Positions 48,847-58,560 of a stretch of DNA of 64,000 nt are shown here, one piece after another; within the stretch, counting starts at the first letter, position 1, and every line of letters starts with the position of its first letter. A program made the translations under genes and the position numbers. Under the pieces are notes generated by a model that saw only the letters and a list, made by a program, of their open reading frames with translations, did no database searches and was not told where the DNA came from. Source of the stretch: Morganella psychrotolerans (lineage in GTDB: Bacteria > Pseudomonadota > Gammaproteobacteria > Enterobacterales > Enterobacteriaceae); NCBI RefSeq assembly GCF_001676055.1, contig NZ_LZEX01000023.1, positions 248,001-312,000 on the forward strand, read 5' to 3'.

Positions 48847-49665
48847 TTATCCGCCGTTGCGGAATGCTGAGATAAAATGGCGGAGTGCGGCGGCAACACC
48901 GTCATCCCGGCAGGTGCCGGTGATAAAGTCTGCATGTTGCTTCAGCGCGGGAACGGCATTACCCATCGCCACCCGGATATCGGCGGCGTCAAACAAAGAG
49001 AGATCGTTTTCCTGGTCACCGACAGCCATTACCGTTGCGTGCGGGATAATGCCTTTTGCTGTCAGTTCATGCACAACGGCGCCTTTGCTGACAGATAACG
49101 GTACCAGCTCAAAATAGTGCTGATCGGTAAAAAATGACCGCAGTGCTGACGGCAGTTCCGGGCGCAGAGTCTGTACCCGCAGAGCCAGTTCCTCTGCATC
49201 ACCACACAAGGTAATTTTGAGAATATCAGTGCGGCTGAATAATTCATCTGCTGTCACTGTGTTGATCGGCAAACCAAACAGGGCGGCTTCGTGTGTTGTA
49301 TAGTCGGCGCGTTCGCCGGGCAGACAGAGCAGGGCATCTGTGGTAAAGGCATGCCAGCCGCAGGGAATGGATTGCAGGACAGGCTGTAACTGAGATAACA
49401 CCGCCGGACAAAGTGTGGTTTTGCTCAGTACCGAGTGTGTGTGGCAATCATAAATAACCGCGCCGTTAAATGCTCCGACAGCCCGGATAGCAGTGCGCAG
49501 GTCTGCATCATCAAGCAGAGAAAGAATAGGCTGAAGCGGGCGGGCAGAACAGATAACAATATTGGTTTCAGCCGGGAGCGCCAGTAAAGCCTGCCGGTTT
49601 GCCTCAGAGATATAATTATCAGGGTGAAGTAATGTGCCGTCGAGATCGATAGCCAGTGTTGTCAT
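48847..49665 (-). CDS. Cof-type HAD sugar phosphatase
   Basis: 272 aa. The start [20 protein letters not shown] follows GAGG and carries the nucleophile DLDGT; later motifs are VICSAR and [17 protein letters not shown] with the acidic motif and [15 protein letters not shown]. Probably acts on a sugar phosphate intermediate of the same operon. It is 42 bp downstream of the TIM-barrel gene with a hairpin between. Confidence 0.85.
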   Translation of the reverse strand: MTTLAIDLDGTLLHPDNYISEANRQALLALPAETNIVICSARPLQPILSLLDDADLRTAIRAVGAFNGAVIYDCHTHSVLSKTTLCPAVLSQLQPVLQSIPCGWHAFTTDALLCLPGERADYTTHEAALFGLPINTVTADELFSRTDILKITLCGDAEELALRVQTLRPELPSALRSFFTDQHYFELVPLSVSKGAVVHELTAKGIIPHATVMAVGDQENDLSLFDAADIRVAMGNAVPALKQHADFITGTCRDDGVAAALRHFISAFRNGG

Positions 49666-49676
49666 AAAAAACCTCA

Positions 49677-49694
49677 GCGGGAGCAGGCTCCCGC
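49677..49694 (-). other. Hairpin between the TIM-barrel and HAD genes
   Basis: GCGGGAGC/GCTCCCGC perfect arms around AG. It sits within the operon and may tune expression of the distal genes. Confidence 0.5.
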
Positions 49695-49707
49695 ATTGGA
49701 TAATCAA

Positions 49708-50550
49708 TCAGTTGTGATGAATAAAGGATTGAGTGACCTGCGCTGCCGCCTGACACACCACATTATCAATCGCGGTACCGACCACTAAAATATGTACGCC
49801 GGTTTCTTTAAATGCTTTGGCATTGGCGACATTAATTCCGCCTTCCGCCAGTGTCGGCACACTCACCGCACCAACAAGTGCTTTCAGGCGGGCTTTGATT
49901 TGTTCCGGGATTTCACCGGCACCTACACCTTCGTAGCTCATACCGGTCATCAGACCAATCATATCCACGCCGATGGCTTCCATTTTTTTCGCGACTCTTG
50001 CGACATCTTCCGGGGTTTCAGCCGGGATACCAAAGGTGTGTAAATCATCCGGATGACCAATATAGGCATCAACGGTCAGACCAAAACGGTGCGCCAGATT
50101 GACAATATCCGCCAGGTCTTCAAAGGTGGATTTATGTGTGTGCAGCCCGTCAGCCCCTGCGCGGGCAATCTGTAAAATATCGTCTTCTGTGACCGGCACC
50201 GGGATAGTTTCAGTAAAGCCTCCGGCGATCCCGACAGTGATAAACACATCATCAGGAATGACATTGCGAATACCGTTCACCGCTTCTGCCATCTGCGTGG
50301 TGGAGATCTCATGGCGGATCTGCTCTGCGGCGTGCATGTTATTAACACCACGATGTCCGCGCGCCAGCGCCAGTGCCGGATGGTTCGGTTCAAGCATTTT
50401 CACCCCGGCATCACACACTGCTTTCGCCAGTCGCGCGTCATCACCGGTGATACCAGTACTGAGCAGTGTCTGCCCGTTGTGCAGCGCAATAGCATTTCTT
50501 ACTTTTACCATTGCCTGTTCACGTTTTTTATTCATATCACCTATAAACAT
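49708..50550 (-). CDS. TIM-barrel enzyme of a PTS-like operon (DUF7916-like)
   Basis: 280 aa. The C-terminus has the phosphate-binding pattern LAEGGINVANAKAFKETG then ILVVGTAIDNV, typical of TIM barrels acting on sugar phosphates (as in RPE or KDPG aldolases). Other segments: SYEGVGAGEIP, GADGLHTHKSTFEDLA and YIGHPDDLHTFGIPAETPED. I think it belongs to a family of unknown function found beside EIIC-like permeases; the match is from memory. The start was taken at the ATG after AAGAGG; ATG codons 5 and 13 later are alternatives. Confidence 0.6.
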   Translation of the reverse strand: MFIGDMNKKREQAMVKVRNAIALHNGQTLLSTGITGDDARLAKAVCDAGVKMLEPNHPALALARGHRGVNNMHAAEQIRHEISTTQMAEAVNGIRNVIPDDVFITVGIAGGFTETIPVPVTEDDILQIARAGADGLHTHKSTFEDLADIVNLAHRFGLTVDAYIGHPDDLHTFGIPAETPEDVARVAKKMEAIGVDMIGLMTGMSYEGVGAGEIPEQIKARLKALVGAVSVPTLAEGGINVANAKAFKETGVHILVVGTAIDNVVCQAAAQVTQSFIHHN

Positions 50551-50592
50551 ATAAACCTCTTACATTTTTTGTTTCATTATTTTTTTAGTTAC

Positions 50593-50610
50593 CGGCACCC
50601 GGAGGTGCCG
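50593..50610 (-). other. Hairpin between the permease and TIM-barrel genes
   Basis: CGGCACC/GGTGCCG stem with loop CGGA. A second short inverted repeat GTGTGA/TCACAC lies at about 50635-50652. Neither has a T-run on the minus strand, so they are better seen as processing or attenuation sites. Confidence 0.45.
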
Positions 50611-50678
50611 TTTTAATAAAGCCCTGGTGTTGGCGTGTGATATTTTTCACACTTATTTATTACTGTGTAGTCTTTGAA

Positions 50679-52253
50679 TCAGCCCGCCGCTTTCGCGGAT
50701 GTCACTGCACTGAAACGGTTGGCAATGACAGTGATGGTACAGGTTAAAATCAGAATAACGGTCATGGTCAGCGCCATGTATACCGCATTGTTGGATAAGA
50801 ACGGGGAGGCAAATGCCGGAACATACGCCACGCCTTTAACATCAAACATACCGAGCATCATGCCGCCGATACCGGCAGAAAGAATGGCTCCGCCGAACAC
50901 AATCTTATTGGCGAACATGAAGGGATAAGCGGATTCCACAAAGGTGCCGAATCCCATATTAATCAGCAGTCCCGGTGCGGCAACCGCTGCTTCACTGCGC
51001 TCGCGCGGTGCGATGACATTAGCAAGGTTAATTCCTGCTGCGACCATCACCAGCCCGACCATATCAACAGCACCCAGGAAGCTGACGCCCGATTTCTCCA
51101 TCTCCAGTAATACCAGCGGGAGGATCACCGCGTGATAAACACCGCCGAGGATCGCCGGCCAGATAACTAATCCTGCCAGTAAACCCGCCAGTACCGGACT
51201 GAATGCCAGTGTGCTTTCCAGTGCCAGTTTGATGTAGTTACCGCCCATCAGCGCCAGCGGGCTGAGGAAGTAATACATAATCAGACCGGCTGCCAGCCCT
51301 GAAATTCCGCCTGCCACAATGTTGACGGTGGTCATCGGGAATTTCCAGTTCAGGCACAATGTAAACAGATAGCGGACAAACACACCGGCCATGATCCCGC
51401 CGGCGATCCCGCCGATCAGCCCGCCTTCAACAGAGAGCACCCCGGCAACCACACCGGCGACAATAGAGACTTCATCTAGCTCAGAAACCTGCTTGGCGGC
51501 GATCACGGCAACAATCACCGGCAGACCTTTAAGCAGCAGCTGGAAGATAGCATCCAGGCTTTCGAGTCCCGGAATGTGGCTCAGCGCCAGCACAATTGCC
51601 ATGGCGATAAAGCCGGGCAGTGCGGGGATCATAATGCCGCGGATATTCATCCGTTTGAGCAAACTTTTATCAGAAGGACCGCCCGGTGTATTAGCCGCAC
51701 CTAAAATCGGGCGGAATTTAATGCCCCAGTGTTTGCACAGGGAAGAGGCAAATGAGATGGCGCGGGTTCTGCTGGTGGTACCGGTAGTGCCGGAGGTCGC
51801 AATCACATTGGCGCCACTTGCCGCAATATGCGCCATGGATGTGCCGCCGGTGCCGACAACCGGGACTTTCTTTTCCGCTGCTGCCGCAAGTGCCAGCCGG
51901 TTAGCATTGTGCGGGTCACCGCTCATCACAATAATGCCGTCGATGTCACCTTGTTCTATCTGTTGTGCAATCCGCGCATCACTGTCACGCACGGCATCAT
52001 TGACTTGCGCCAGTGTGCCGGAAAAGGTAACAGCAGGAACGGCATCTTCTTCTGTCAGGGTATAAACCGCGGCTGCGGTTGTGGGTTTGGCGACATCCAT
52101 TGATGCTTGTGCCGCAATAAACTGAACGGCAGCAATACAGATATCAGCGGAATGGCATTGTGTGTAAATCTCGCTCAGAAGTTTTTCAGGATCTGCACCA
52201 CCGAGGTTGTACAGATTCCCGCCACTACTGCCCAGTATTACAATCTTTTTCAT
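50679..52253 (-). CDS. PTS EIIC-like permease with an extra N-terminal soluble domain
   Basis: 524 aa. Residues 1-165 look like a Rossmann-type soluble domain: KKIVILGSSGGNLYNLGGAD, then IDGIIVMSGDPHNANRLALA and VPVVGTGGTSMAHIAASG. Residues about 205-510 are polytopic and resemble PTS_EIIC_2 permeases (PALPGFIAMAIVLALSHIPG, GGLIGGIAGGIMAGVFVRYL, GFGTFVESAYPFMFANKIVF). There is no EIIA or EIIB domain or gene in the window, and no phosphorylatable Cys or His motif of EIIB. It heads the four-gene operon with the TIM barrel, HAD and DeoR. The substrate is unknown. Confidence 0.7.
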   Translation of the reverse strand: MKKIVILGSSGGNLYNLGGADPEKLLSEIYTQCHSADICIAAVQFIAAQASMDVAKPTTAAAVYTLTEEDAVPAVTFSGTLAQVNDAVRDSDARIAQQIEQGDIDGIIVMSGDPHNANRLALAAAAEKKVPVVGTGGTSMAHIAASGANVIATSGTTGTTSRTRAISFASSLCKHWGIKFRPILGAANTPGGPSDKSLLKRMNIRGIMIPALPGFIAMAIVLALSHIPGLESLDAIFQLLLKGLPVIVAVIAAKQVSELDEVSIVAGVVAGVLSVEGGLIGGIAGGIMAGVFVRYLFTLCLNWKFPMTTVNIVAGGISGLAAGLIMYYFLSPLALMGGNYIKLALESTLAFSPVLAGLLAGLVIWPAILGGVYHAVILPLVLLEMEKSGVSFLGAVDMVGLVMVAAGINLANVIAPRERSEAAVAAPGLLINMGFGTFVESAYPFMFANKIVFGGAILSAGIGGMMLGMFDVKGVAYVPAFASPFLSNNAVYMALTMTVILILTCTITVIANRFSAVTSAKAAG

Positions 52254-52552
52254 AATCGGACCTCAGGGGTTCAGGGTAAGTAACGACTTATTGTTGTTTT
52301 TTGTTGATATTGCATGGCATAACAAAGCAAAGCAACACATCAAAATAAGGCATGTTGTTTATAAAGCGATCATTTACTGAGCCTTGATTAGATTTAATAC
52401 CTTTATTTGTTTATTTTTATGGTTATATTTGCTGATATTTTAATATTTACTCGTATTAACGGCTTTTTTCTTATTATGTAATTATTTTGTTATATGTTGT
52501 TTTATGTGACAGTGATCTGATTAAAGAGTGGTAATGAGAATCAAAACAACAT
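52254..52552. other. AT-rich promoter region of the PTS-like operon
   Basis: About 300 bp, AT-rich, upstream of the permease. It should hold the promoter and the DeoR operators; I see no clear repeat to assign. No gene is evident. Confidence 0.45.
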
Positions 52553-52583
52553 AAAACAAAAAAGCCACTCAGGAGAGTGGCTT
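52553..52583 (-). terminator. Terminator of lldD
   Basis: Stem AAGCCACTC/GAGTGGCTT with loop AGGA. On the minus strand it is followed by TTTTTTGTTTT. Confidence 0.9.
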
Positions 52584-52614
52584 CAGTAAAGATGCAAAGA
52601 TAGAAAAGAGTAAA

Positions 52615-53757
52615 TCAGCCCGGCAGATTAACCAGTGAGTCGCGGGAAATGTCGCGGATGGTTTTTGCGCCTGTCAGGGTCATTGCCACGCGCATTTCTT
52701 TATCAATCAGATCCAGCAGGTTTTCAACACCGGCCTGCCCGTGAGCCGCCAGTGCATAAACAAATGCACGACCGAGCAGAACCGAATCTGCCCCCAGGGC
52801 GATCATCCGCACTACATCCAGCCCGTTGCGAACGCCTGAATCACTCAGAATAGTAATATCCGATTTTACGGCGTCAGCAATAGCCGGCAGGGCGCGGGCG
52901 GTGGACAGCACACCGTCGAGCTGGCGTCCGCCGTGGTTTGAAACAATAATACCGTCTGCGCCAAACCGGACTGCGTCTTTTGCATCTTCTGCATCCAGAA
53001 TGCCTTTGATGATCATCGGACCTTCCCAGAATTCGCGGATCCACTCCAGATCTTTCCAGGAAATGGACGGGTCGAAGTTCGCACCCAGCCAGCCGATATA
53101 ATCTTCCAGTTTGGTCGGTTCGCCGCGATAGGCAGAAATATTGCCCAGATCATGCGGTTTACCCAGCAACCCGACATCCAGCGCCCAGCGCGGGTGTGTC
53201 ATGGCCTGTAATACCCGGCGCATGGCGGCATTCGGACCGCTCATCCCGGAATGTGCATCGCGGTAACGCGCACCCGGCACCGGCATATCGACAGTGAACA
53301 CCAGGGTTTTTACCCCGGCGGCTTTCGCGCGTTCCAGTGCATTTTTCATAAAGCCGCGATCACGCAGGACATAGAGCTGGAACCACATCGGGCGGTCAAT
53401 CGCTGGTGCGACTTCTTCAATCGGACAAACAGAAACCGTGGAAAGGGTAAACGGAATGCCTTTATTGGCTGCCGCTTTTGCTGCCTGTACCTCGCCACGT
53501 CGCGCATACATCCCGGTCAGCCCGACGGGTGCAAGGGCGACCGGCATCGCCAGTTTCTCACCAAACAGCTCTGTTTCAAGGCTGAGAGAAGACATATCAC
53601 GCAGCACACGCTGGCGCAGAGCGATATCGGCAAGATCTGACGTATTGCGTTTCAGGGTATGCTCTGCGTAAGCCCCGCCATCAATATAATGAAACAGAAA
53701 GGGTGGCAGTTTGGCTTTGGCAGCCGCCCGGTAATCCGTTGAAGCAGAAATAATCAT
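52615..53757 (-). CDS. lldD: L-lactate dehydrogenase (FMN, quinone-linked)
   Basis: 380 aa. Membrane-associated flavoprotein of the alpha-hydroxyacid oxidase family. The catalytic histidine (residue 275) is in [10 protein letters not shown]; other FMN-site segments are [28 protein letters not shown] and [14 protein letters not shown]. It oxidises L-lactate to pyruvate and passes electrons to the quinone pool. It is downstream of lldP with an ERIC in between; no lldR lies between them. Confidence 0.95.
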   Translation of the reverse strand: MIISASTDYRAAAKAKLPPFLFHYIDGGAYAEHTLKRNTSDLADIALRQRVLRDMSSLSLETELFGEKLAMPVALAPVGLTGMYARRGEVQAAKAAANKGIPFTLSTVSVCPIEEVAPAIDRPMWFQLYVLRDRGFMKNALERAKAAGVKTLVFTVDMPVPGARYRDAHSGMSGPNAAMRRVLQAMTHPRWALDVGLLGKPHDLGNISAYRGEPTKLEDYIGWLGANFDPSISWKDLEWIREFWEGPMIIKGILDAEDAKDAVRFGADGIIVSNHGGRQLDGVLSTARALPAIADAVKSDITILSDSGVRNGLDVVRMIALGADSVLLGRAFVYALAAHGQAGVENLLDLIDKEMRVAMTLTGAKTIRDISRDSLVNLPG

Positions 53758-53799
53758 CTTTAATACCTATATATGTCTGTAACAAAATCAGTACCGTGT

Positions 53800-53923
53800 A
53801 TACCCAACGTCATTCAAGATGCAGGCAGGCGGCAAGCTCCGACCTATGGGGAGCATACATTAGTATGTGACCCGGAGGGCTGAGTGCGGCCAACGAACCT
53901 GCAGTTTGAATGAATAAGGGTAT
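53800..53923 (+). repeat. ERIC element, full length, between lldP and lldD
   Basis: 124-bp copy with ends ATACCCAACGTCATTCAA and TTGAATGAATAAGGGTAT. Its right end is two bases from the lldP stop codon. It lies inside the lldP-lldD transcription unit, so it would be transcribed as a large hairpin. Confidence 0.85.
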
Positions 53924-53925
53924 CT

Positions 53926-55505
53926 TTATAACGTCAGGATAAATGCCATCACGGCAGCTATCAGCCCGTAAATAAACATCGGAACCACAGTCTTTTTGAT
54001 AATCGACCCTTCGGCATTACTGATCCCGAGGATAGTGCAGACGGCGATAATATTATTGAGGCACACCATGTTGCCCATTGCCCCGCCGACAGATTGCAGC
54101 GCCAGGGTTAAATTCACATTCAGCCCGGTGGTCTGCGCAATAGATTGCTGAATACCGCCGAAGGTCAGGTTTGATACGGTATTGGAGCCGGAGAAGAACG
54201 AGCCGAGTGCGCCCAGATAGGAGGCAAACCAGAGCCAGTTTTCACCAGTGGCACCTGCAAGGGAGCGCCCGATAATATAAACCGGTGCATTTTCGCCGCC
54301 CTGCATCATCAGATTGACCATAATCAGTGCACCAAACAGGGCAATAAATGGCTTGTTTGTCTGCTGTGCGGTCTGCACAAACATGGTTTTACCTGTGAGC
54401 GCGTCAGTCTGAACAGAAAAATGCCGATGATCACGACAAGGAAGAACGGGATCAGTGCCGGGACATACAGGGTTTTATAATCTGCCGCCGCCGGGGTGCC
54501 GAAGACATTACTCAGGCGGACAATCAATGCATCACTCAGCGTGATATGTCCCAGGAAACCAAGCGTACCTTCCCAGATAACATTGGTGCTGTTGAGCAGC
54601 CCTTTGATCCCGAGCTGGTGGATGCGGGTGACAATCAGGATGGCGATCAACAGTAATGTCGGCGCCATCGCTTTGATAACCTGACCAAACGGAATGACTT
54701 TTTTTTCTGATTTTTGCTCTGTTTTAGTCAGTCCGACTCCTGCACGGGCAATCATCACAGAAATCCCCAGACCAATCGCACCGCCCAGCAGTGCCGGGAA
54801 TTCATAATTAACCTGCGCCAGCAGCAGATACGGCACAGTACAGGAGAGCACGCTGAGAAGAATAAACACGATATTGCGGCGGATCTCCTGCCAGCTGACA
54901 ATAAAGCGCAGCGCCAGCAGCGGAATAAAAAATGCCGCCACAAAGTGAATAAGGGCAGAATAATGGCTTATCTGATACACACTCTCTTCTGACAAACCGA
55001 GATTGGCAAAACCAAACCAGGTCGGCGTACCGACCGCACCGAATGAAACCGGAACGGAGTTCATTACCAGTGTCAGTAATGCGACCCGCATTGCCGGAAA
55101 GCCCAGACCCACCAGGATCGGCGCGGCAATTGCCGCCGGTGTGCCGAATCCGCTGGCACCTTCAATCGTAAACGCAAATGCCCAGCCGATAATCATCAGT
55201 TGTGCGACGGGATTCGGGCTGATGTTCTCCAGCCAGTTGCGGACAACATTTTCCGCGCCACTTATCTGCATCAGTTTATTGAGCATAATGGCCCCGGCGA
55301 TAATGGTTATCGGGGTCAGAACAGATATAAACGCAGTAATAATATTGGCACCGAGCAGTGTAAAATCGGTTTTAAACCAGAACAGCTGAATGCAGAGCAC
55401 CACTGTCGCGGTGAACGGCAATGCGATATAGGAAGGGATACTGTGCCGTTTTGTCATCATCCAGATTAACAACACGATAGGTGCAAGACTGAAAAAGATA
55501 GCCAT
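53926..55505 (-). pseudogene. lldP: L-lactate permease, interrupted by a 1-base deletion
   Basis: From MAIFFSLAPIVLLIWMMTKR the first frame carries most of a LctP-family permease (GASGFGTPAAIAAPILVGLG, SFGAVGTPTWFGFANLG) but is lost after FRLTRSQ near 54402 and ends at 54324. The second frame gives ALTGKTMFVQTAQQTNKPF then MMQGGENAPVYIIGR, SFFSGSNTVSNLTFGGIQQ and the normal C-terminus. Total 1580 nt; one added base gives 526 aa, normal. The family imports L-lactate with protons. As written the C-terminal third is lost. The neighbouring lldD is intact, which argues that the break is an assembly error or recent. Confidence 0.85.
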
Positions 55506-55532
55506 AAAGCCCTCAGATATTATTATTGTGGT

Positions 55533-55656
55533 ATACCCTTATTCATTCAAACTGCAGGTGTGTTGGCTACGCTCAGCTAACCGGGTCACATACTGATGTA
55601 TGCTCCCCGTTTATCTTCACTTGCCGCCTTCCTGCATCTTGAATGACGTTGGGTAT
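55533..55656 (-). repeat. ERIC element, full length, upstream of lldP
   Basis: 124-bp copy, inverted, starting ATACCCTTATTCATTCAAAC and ending GAATGACGTTGGGTAT, 27 bp upstream of the lldP start. Confidence 0.85.
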
Positions 55657-55694
55657 ATACCCTTATTCATTCAAACTGCAGGTCCGTCGGGTAT
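55657..55694 (-). repeat. 38-bp ERIC fragment abutting a full ERIC
   Basis: Begins ATACCCTTATTCATTCAAAC and ends CGGGTAT. It directly continues from the end of the full copy, giving a tandem pair with only one tip plus a terminal GGGTAT in the second. Confidence 0.7.
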
Positions 55695-55970
55695 ATTGAT
55701 TGCAGGGTTCGTTAAATTTTCTTTACGCAATTATTTTAATCACAACCAAAGTGAATTATCTATGCTGCATTTTTTTAACAATTACAAAACAGATAAAAAT
55801 AGTGAAAAACAGGAATCAGTGAATATATTCCTGTAAATTTAAATTGTTTATTATCAACAAGGTATGGATTTTATTTGTATGATGAAAGGATGAGGTCACA
55901 TTAATTAGGTGGTTCAGGGCGATAGAGAAATTCCAAAAAACGACTAATAGATTGCAGTGAATACATAAGT
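55695..55970. other. Intergenic spacer between the ERIC cluster and the LysR gene
   Basis: About 275 bp, AT-rich. Short frames here start inside ERIC sequence and are not credible genes. Confidence 0.45.
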
Positions 55971-56029
55971 ATCCCCAATGTCATTCAGGATGCAGTCAAT
56001 AAACCTGCGGTTTGAATGAATAAGGGTAT
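55971..56029 (+). repeat. Short ERIC derivative (59 bp) at the 3' end of the LysR gene
   Basis: Same internally deleted form as at 36734: left tip TCATTCAGGATGCAG joined to right tip CCTGCGGTTTGAATGAATAAGGGTAT. Its last base is part of the LysR stop codon (56029-56031 on the minus strand). Confidence 0.8.
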
Positions 56030-56952
56030 CAGCCGAAATAGGGACGTATAGCCTGATAAGATTGCTGAATATGATCAATCAACAGACGAATTTTCATCGG
56101 CAGGTGCCGGGTATAAGGATACACCGCGTAAACACCGAGTTTCTTTCCGCTGTAGCCGGGCAGCACTTCAGTTAATAATCCGGCGTCTAAATCTTCATGC
56201 ACCATACAGCGCGGCACCATTGCAATACCGTGCCCGCCCAGCAGGGCTTTACGGATGGCGCGGGCATTGTTAAACGCAATATTGCCGCTCACCTGAAGCT
56301 CATAAATCTCCCCGGTATCCGGACGTCTCATCAGCCAGTTTGATGTGCCGCTTTGCTGATAGGTGTAAGTCAGGCAGTTATGTGTCAGCAGATCTTCCGG
56401 GTTTTGTGGTGCGGGGTGTTTTTCGAGATAGCGGGGCGAGGCGAGGATCACCCAGTGAGAATCGATAAGCGGGCGGGCTATCAGGCTGGAATCACTCATC
56501 ATCCCGGTGCGGATAGCAAGATCAATACCTTCATTCACCAGGTCAACAAACCGGTTCTCCAGATGCATTTCCACTTTCACATTCGGGTATTGTTCACAAA
56601 ATTCTGCCACGCTGTCACTGAGAACCAGTTCTCCGGAGATAGTGGGTACTGACATACGTATCAATCCGGTCAGCTCATCACTGTTTGCACTGACCGCCTG
56701 CAACGCGCTGTGAACCTGACCGGTGAGGGATTTCGCATGCTGATACAGCACCTGACCATTTTCTGTCACTGACAGGCTGCGGGTGGTGCGGTAAAGCAGG
56801 CGTGCGCCGAGGGCTTTTTCCAGCCGTCCGACCCGTTTACTGAGCACGGAGCCGGTAACACCTGCCATTTCGGCGGCTTTACTGAACGAGCCGCAATCCA
56901 CAATAAGCGCGAACAAAATCAGGTCATTAGCGTAATCGTGGGCGGGCAGCAT
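56029..56952 (-). CDS. LysR-family transcriptional regulator
   Basis: 307 aa. N-terminal HTH with CGSFSKAAEMAGVTGSVLSK and RVGRLEKALGARLLYRTTRS; the C-terminal effector domain has IDLAIRTGMMSDSSLIARPL and GHGIAMVPRCMV, the usual CrgA/YafC-type layout. The target is not evident: the flanking genes are lldP and rbn. The last base of its stop codon comes from an ERIC derivative. Confidence 0.85.
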   Translation of the reverse strand: MLPAHDYANDLILFALIVDCGSFSKAAEMAGVTGSVLSKRVGRLEKALGARLLYRTTRSLSVTENGQVLYQHAKSLTGQVHSALQAVSANSDELTGLIRMSVPTISGELVLSDSVAEFCEQYPNVKVEMHLENRFVDLVNEGIDLAIRTGMMSDSSLIARPLIDSHWVILASPRYLEKHPAPQNPEDLLTHNCLTYTYQQSGTSNWLMRRPDTGEIYELQVSGNIAFNNARAIRKALLGGHGIAMVPRCMVHEDLDAGLLTEVLPGYSGKKLGVYAVYPYTRHLPMKIRLLIDHIQQSYQAIRPYFG

Positions 56953-57033
56953 GATAAAATCTCCGGCGGTGATGTATTAAAGCCACTATATCAAAATAAG
57001 CATAACAGTGATAACGCCCCGCTATATCAGGGC

Positions 57034-57951
57034 TTAAATTGTGTATACCATATGGTCGTATGCGAAAATGGTTTCCGGGAAGATCGCCTGACACTCGCGA
57101 AGTAAACGCTCACAATCTTCTGCGCTATAGCGCCCGCTGAAGTGAGTGGCGATCAGCGTTTTAACCCCGGCATCGCGGGCAAGCGTGGCAGTCTGCACTG
57201 TGGAGGAGTGACCACGGCTGTTGGCTTTTTCTGTCATTGAGCTGTCCAGAGTCGCTTCCAGAACAATCACATCGGCGTTTTGTGCCAGTTTCAGGGCGTT
57301 TTCACACGGCGCGGTGTCTCCGAAAATCACCAGGTGCCGCCCGCGCTGTGGTGTGCCGAGATAATCCGCGCCATGAATAACCCGGCCATCATCCAGGGTT
57401 ACATCATTACCCTGTTTCAGGGTCTGCATCCACGGGCCTGACGGAACACCATCATCTTTCAGGCGCTGAGCATCCAGCGCGCCCGGTTTATCAAATTCTT
57501 CGATGCGAAAACCATAGCTGACAACCGGGTGCTCAAGTGAGTAAGCGCTGACTTTCAATTGTCCGTCATCATAAATTACGCCTTCTTCCGCTATCTCAAT
57601 AATCTCCAGCGGGAAGGTCAGATATGAACCGCTCAAACTCAGAGTCGTTTCCACAAACTGCGCCAGTCCCGCCGGGCCAAAAAGTGTGAGTGGCTCTTCA
57701 CATCCTCCCATAGAGCGGCTGCATAAGAGTCCCGGCAGACCAAAAATATGGTCGCCGTGCAGATGGGTGATAAAGATTTTTTCCAGTTTCGGGATTTTTA
57801 CCGGGCTTTTCAGTATTTGGTGTTGCGTGCCTTCGCCGCAGTCAAACATCCATAAACCGCGCTGTAATGATTTAAGATCCAGTACCAGGCTGCTGACGTT
57901 GCGGTTGTTTGACGGAACACCGGCACCGGTGCCCAGAAAAATTAACTCCAT
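57034..57951 (-). CDS. rbn: Ribonuclease BN / RNase Z
   Basis: 305 aa metallo-beta-lactamase-fold RNase. [20 protein letters not shown] is the typical start, [15 protein letters not shown] the metal-binding motif, and [17 protein letters not shown] and ATHFSGRY the remaining ligand segments. It trims tRNA 3' ends and has exo- and endonuclease activity. Length matches E. coli Rbn (ElaC). Confidence 0.94.
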   Translation of the reverse strand: MELIFLGTGAGVPSNNRNVSSLVLDLKSLQRGLWMFDCGEGTQHQILKSPVKIPKLEKIFITHLHGDHIFGLPGLLCSRSMGGCEEPLTLFGPAGLAQFVETTLSLSGSYLTFPLEIIEIAEEGVIYDDGQLKVSAYSLEHPVVSYGFRIEEFDKPGALDAQRLKDDGVPSGPWMQTLKQGNDVTLDDGRVIHGADYLGTPQRGRHLVIFGDTAPCENALKLAQNADVIVLEATLDSSMTEKANSRGHSSTVQTATLARDAGVKTLIATHFSGRYSAEDCERLLRECQAIFPETIFAYDHMVYTI

Positions 57952-57993
57952 ATTATTCCCCGTATTACGATTTTTCTGCCCGCCGGTGGCGGC

Positions 57994-58560
57994 TTACGGA
58001 ATATGGCGCAGCAGCGGCGAGCGGGTAAGATTTTCCGGTAAGATTAGCGGTTCTTCGACCATCGGTAAACTCAGACGGGTTTTGCCGTTAATAATTGTCA
58101 GCCCGGCAGACTGCCAGGACTGTGCCACCAGTTGGGTACAATAAAGGCCTTCCTGCGGATTGATACTGAAAGGAATGCCGGTTTGTGACAGGGCATTGTC
58201 ACGGGCGAGCCGGTGGTGAGCGTCATCTGCCAGTACGGCGTAATAACTGACCTGCCTGTTTTTGGCATGAAGGATAAAAAAATCCAGGGTGTCGCGGTTA
58301 ACACCGGCTATTCCGTCCGGGTGCTCCTGCGGCGTGGCATGAATAACATAAACAACACCGTCCGGGGCAATATCAAGCATACCGACATGGCTGAACCCGC
58401 TGTTATCCACTGTTCTGACAATGTCGCTGATGGCTTCACCACCATCACGGAAGATAAGGTCGCCGCTCTGAATGCCGGGCGGCAAAGGGGATGCACTGAG
58501 TGGCAATGAGATAAAAAACAGTACCGGGAGCAGGCTCCCGGTGCACAGGCGGAGGATCAT
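57994..58560 (-). CDS. YiiX/YebB-type NlpC/P60-like cysteine hydrolase
   Basis: 188 aa with an N-terminal signal peptide. The papain-like motifs are NSGFSHVGMLDI (His) and GLYCTQLVAQSW (Cys), and IQSGDLIFRDGG opens the domain, as in the YiiX/YebB-like permuted NlpC/P60 family. The order His then Cys fits the circularly permuted type. Role unknown, probably cell wall or lipid hydrolysis in the periplasm. Its start overlaps the stop of the preceding lipoprotein gene by one base (TGATG). Confidence 0.8.
   Translation of the reverse strand: MILRLCTGSLLPVLFFISLPLSASPLPPGIQSGDLIFRDGGEAISDIVRTVDNSGFSHVGMLDIAPDGVVYVIHATPQEHPDGIAGVNRDTLDFFILHAKNRQVSYYAVLADDAHHRLARDNALSQTGIPFSINPQEGLYCTQLVAQSWQSAGLTIINGKTRLSLPMVEEPLILPENLTRSPLLRHIP

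Noticed and set aside
55600-55836. 78-codon open frame across ERIC copies
   Set aside because: Its first part is ERIC sequence translated; not a real gene.
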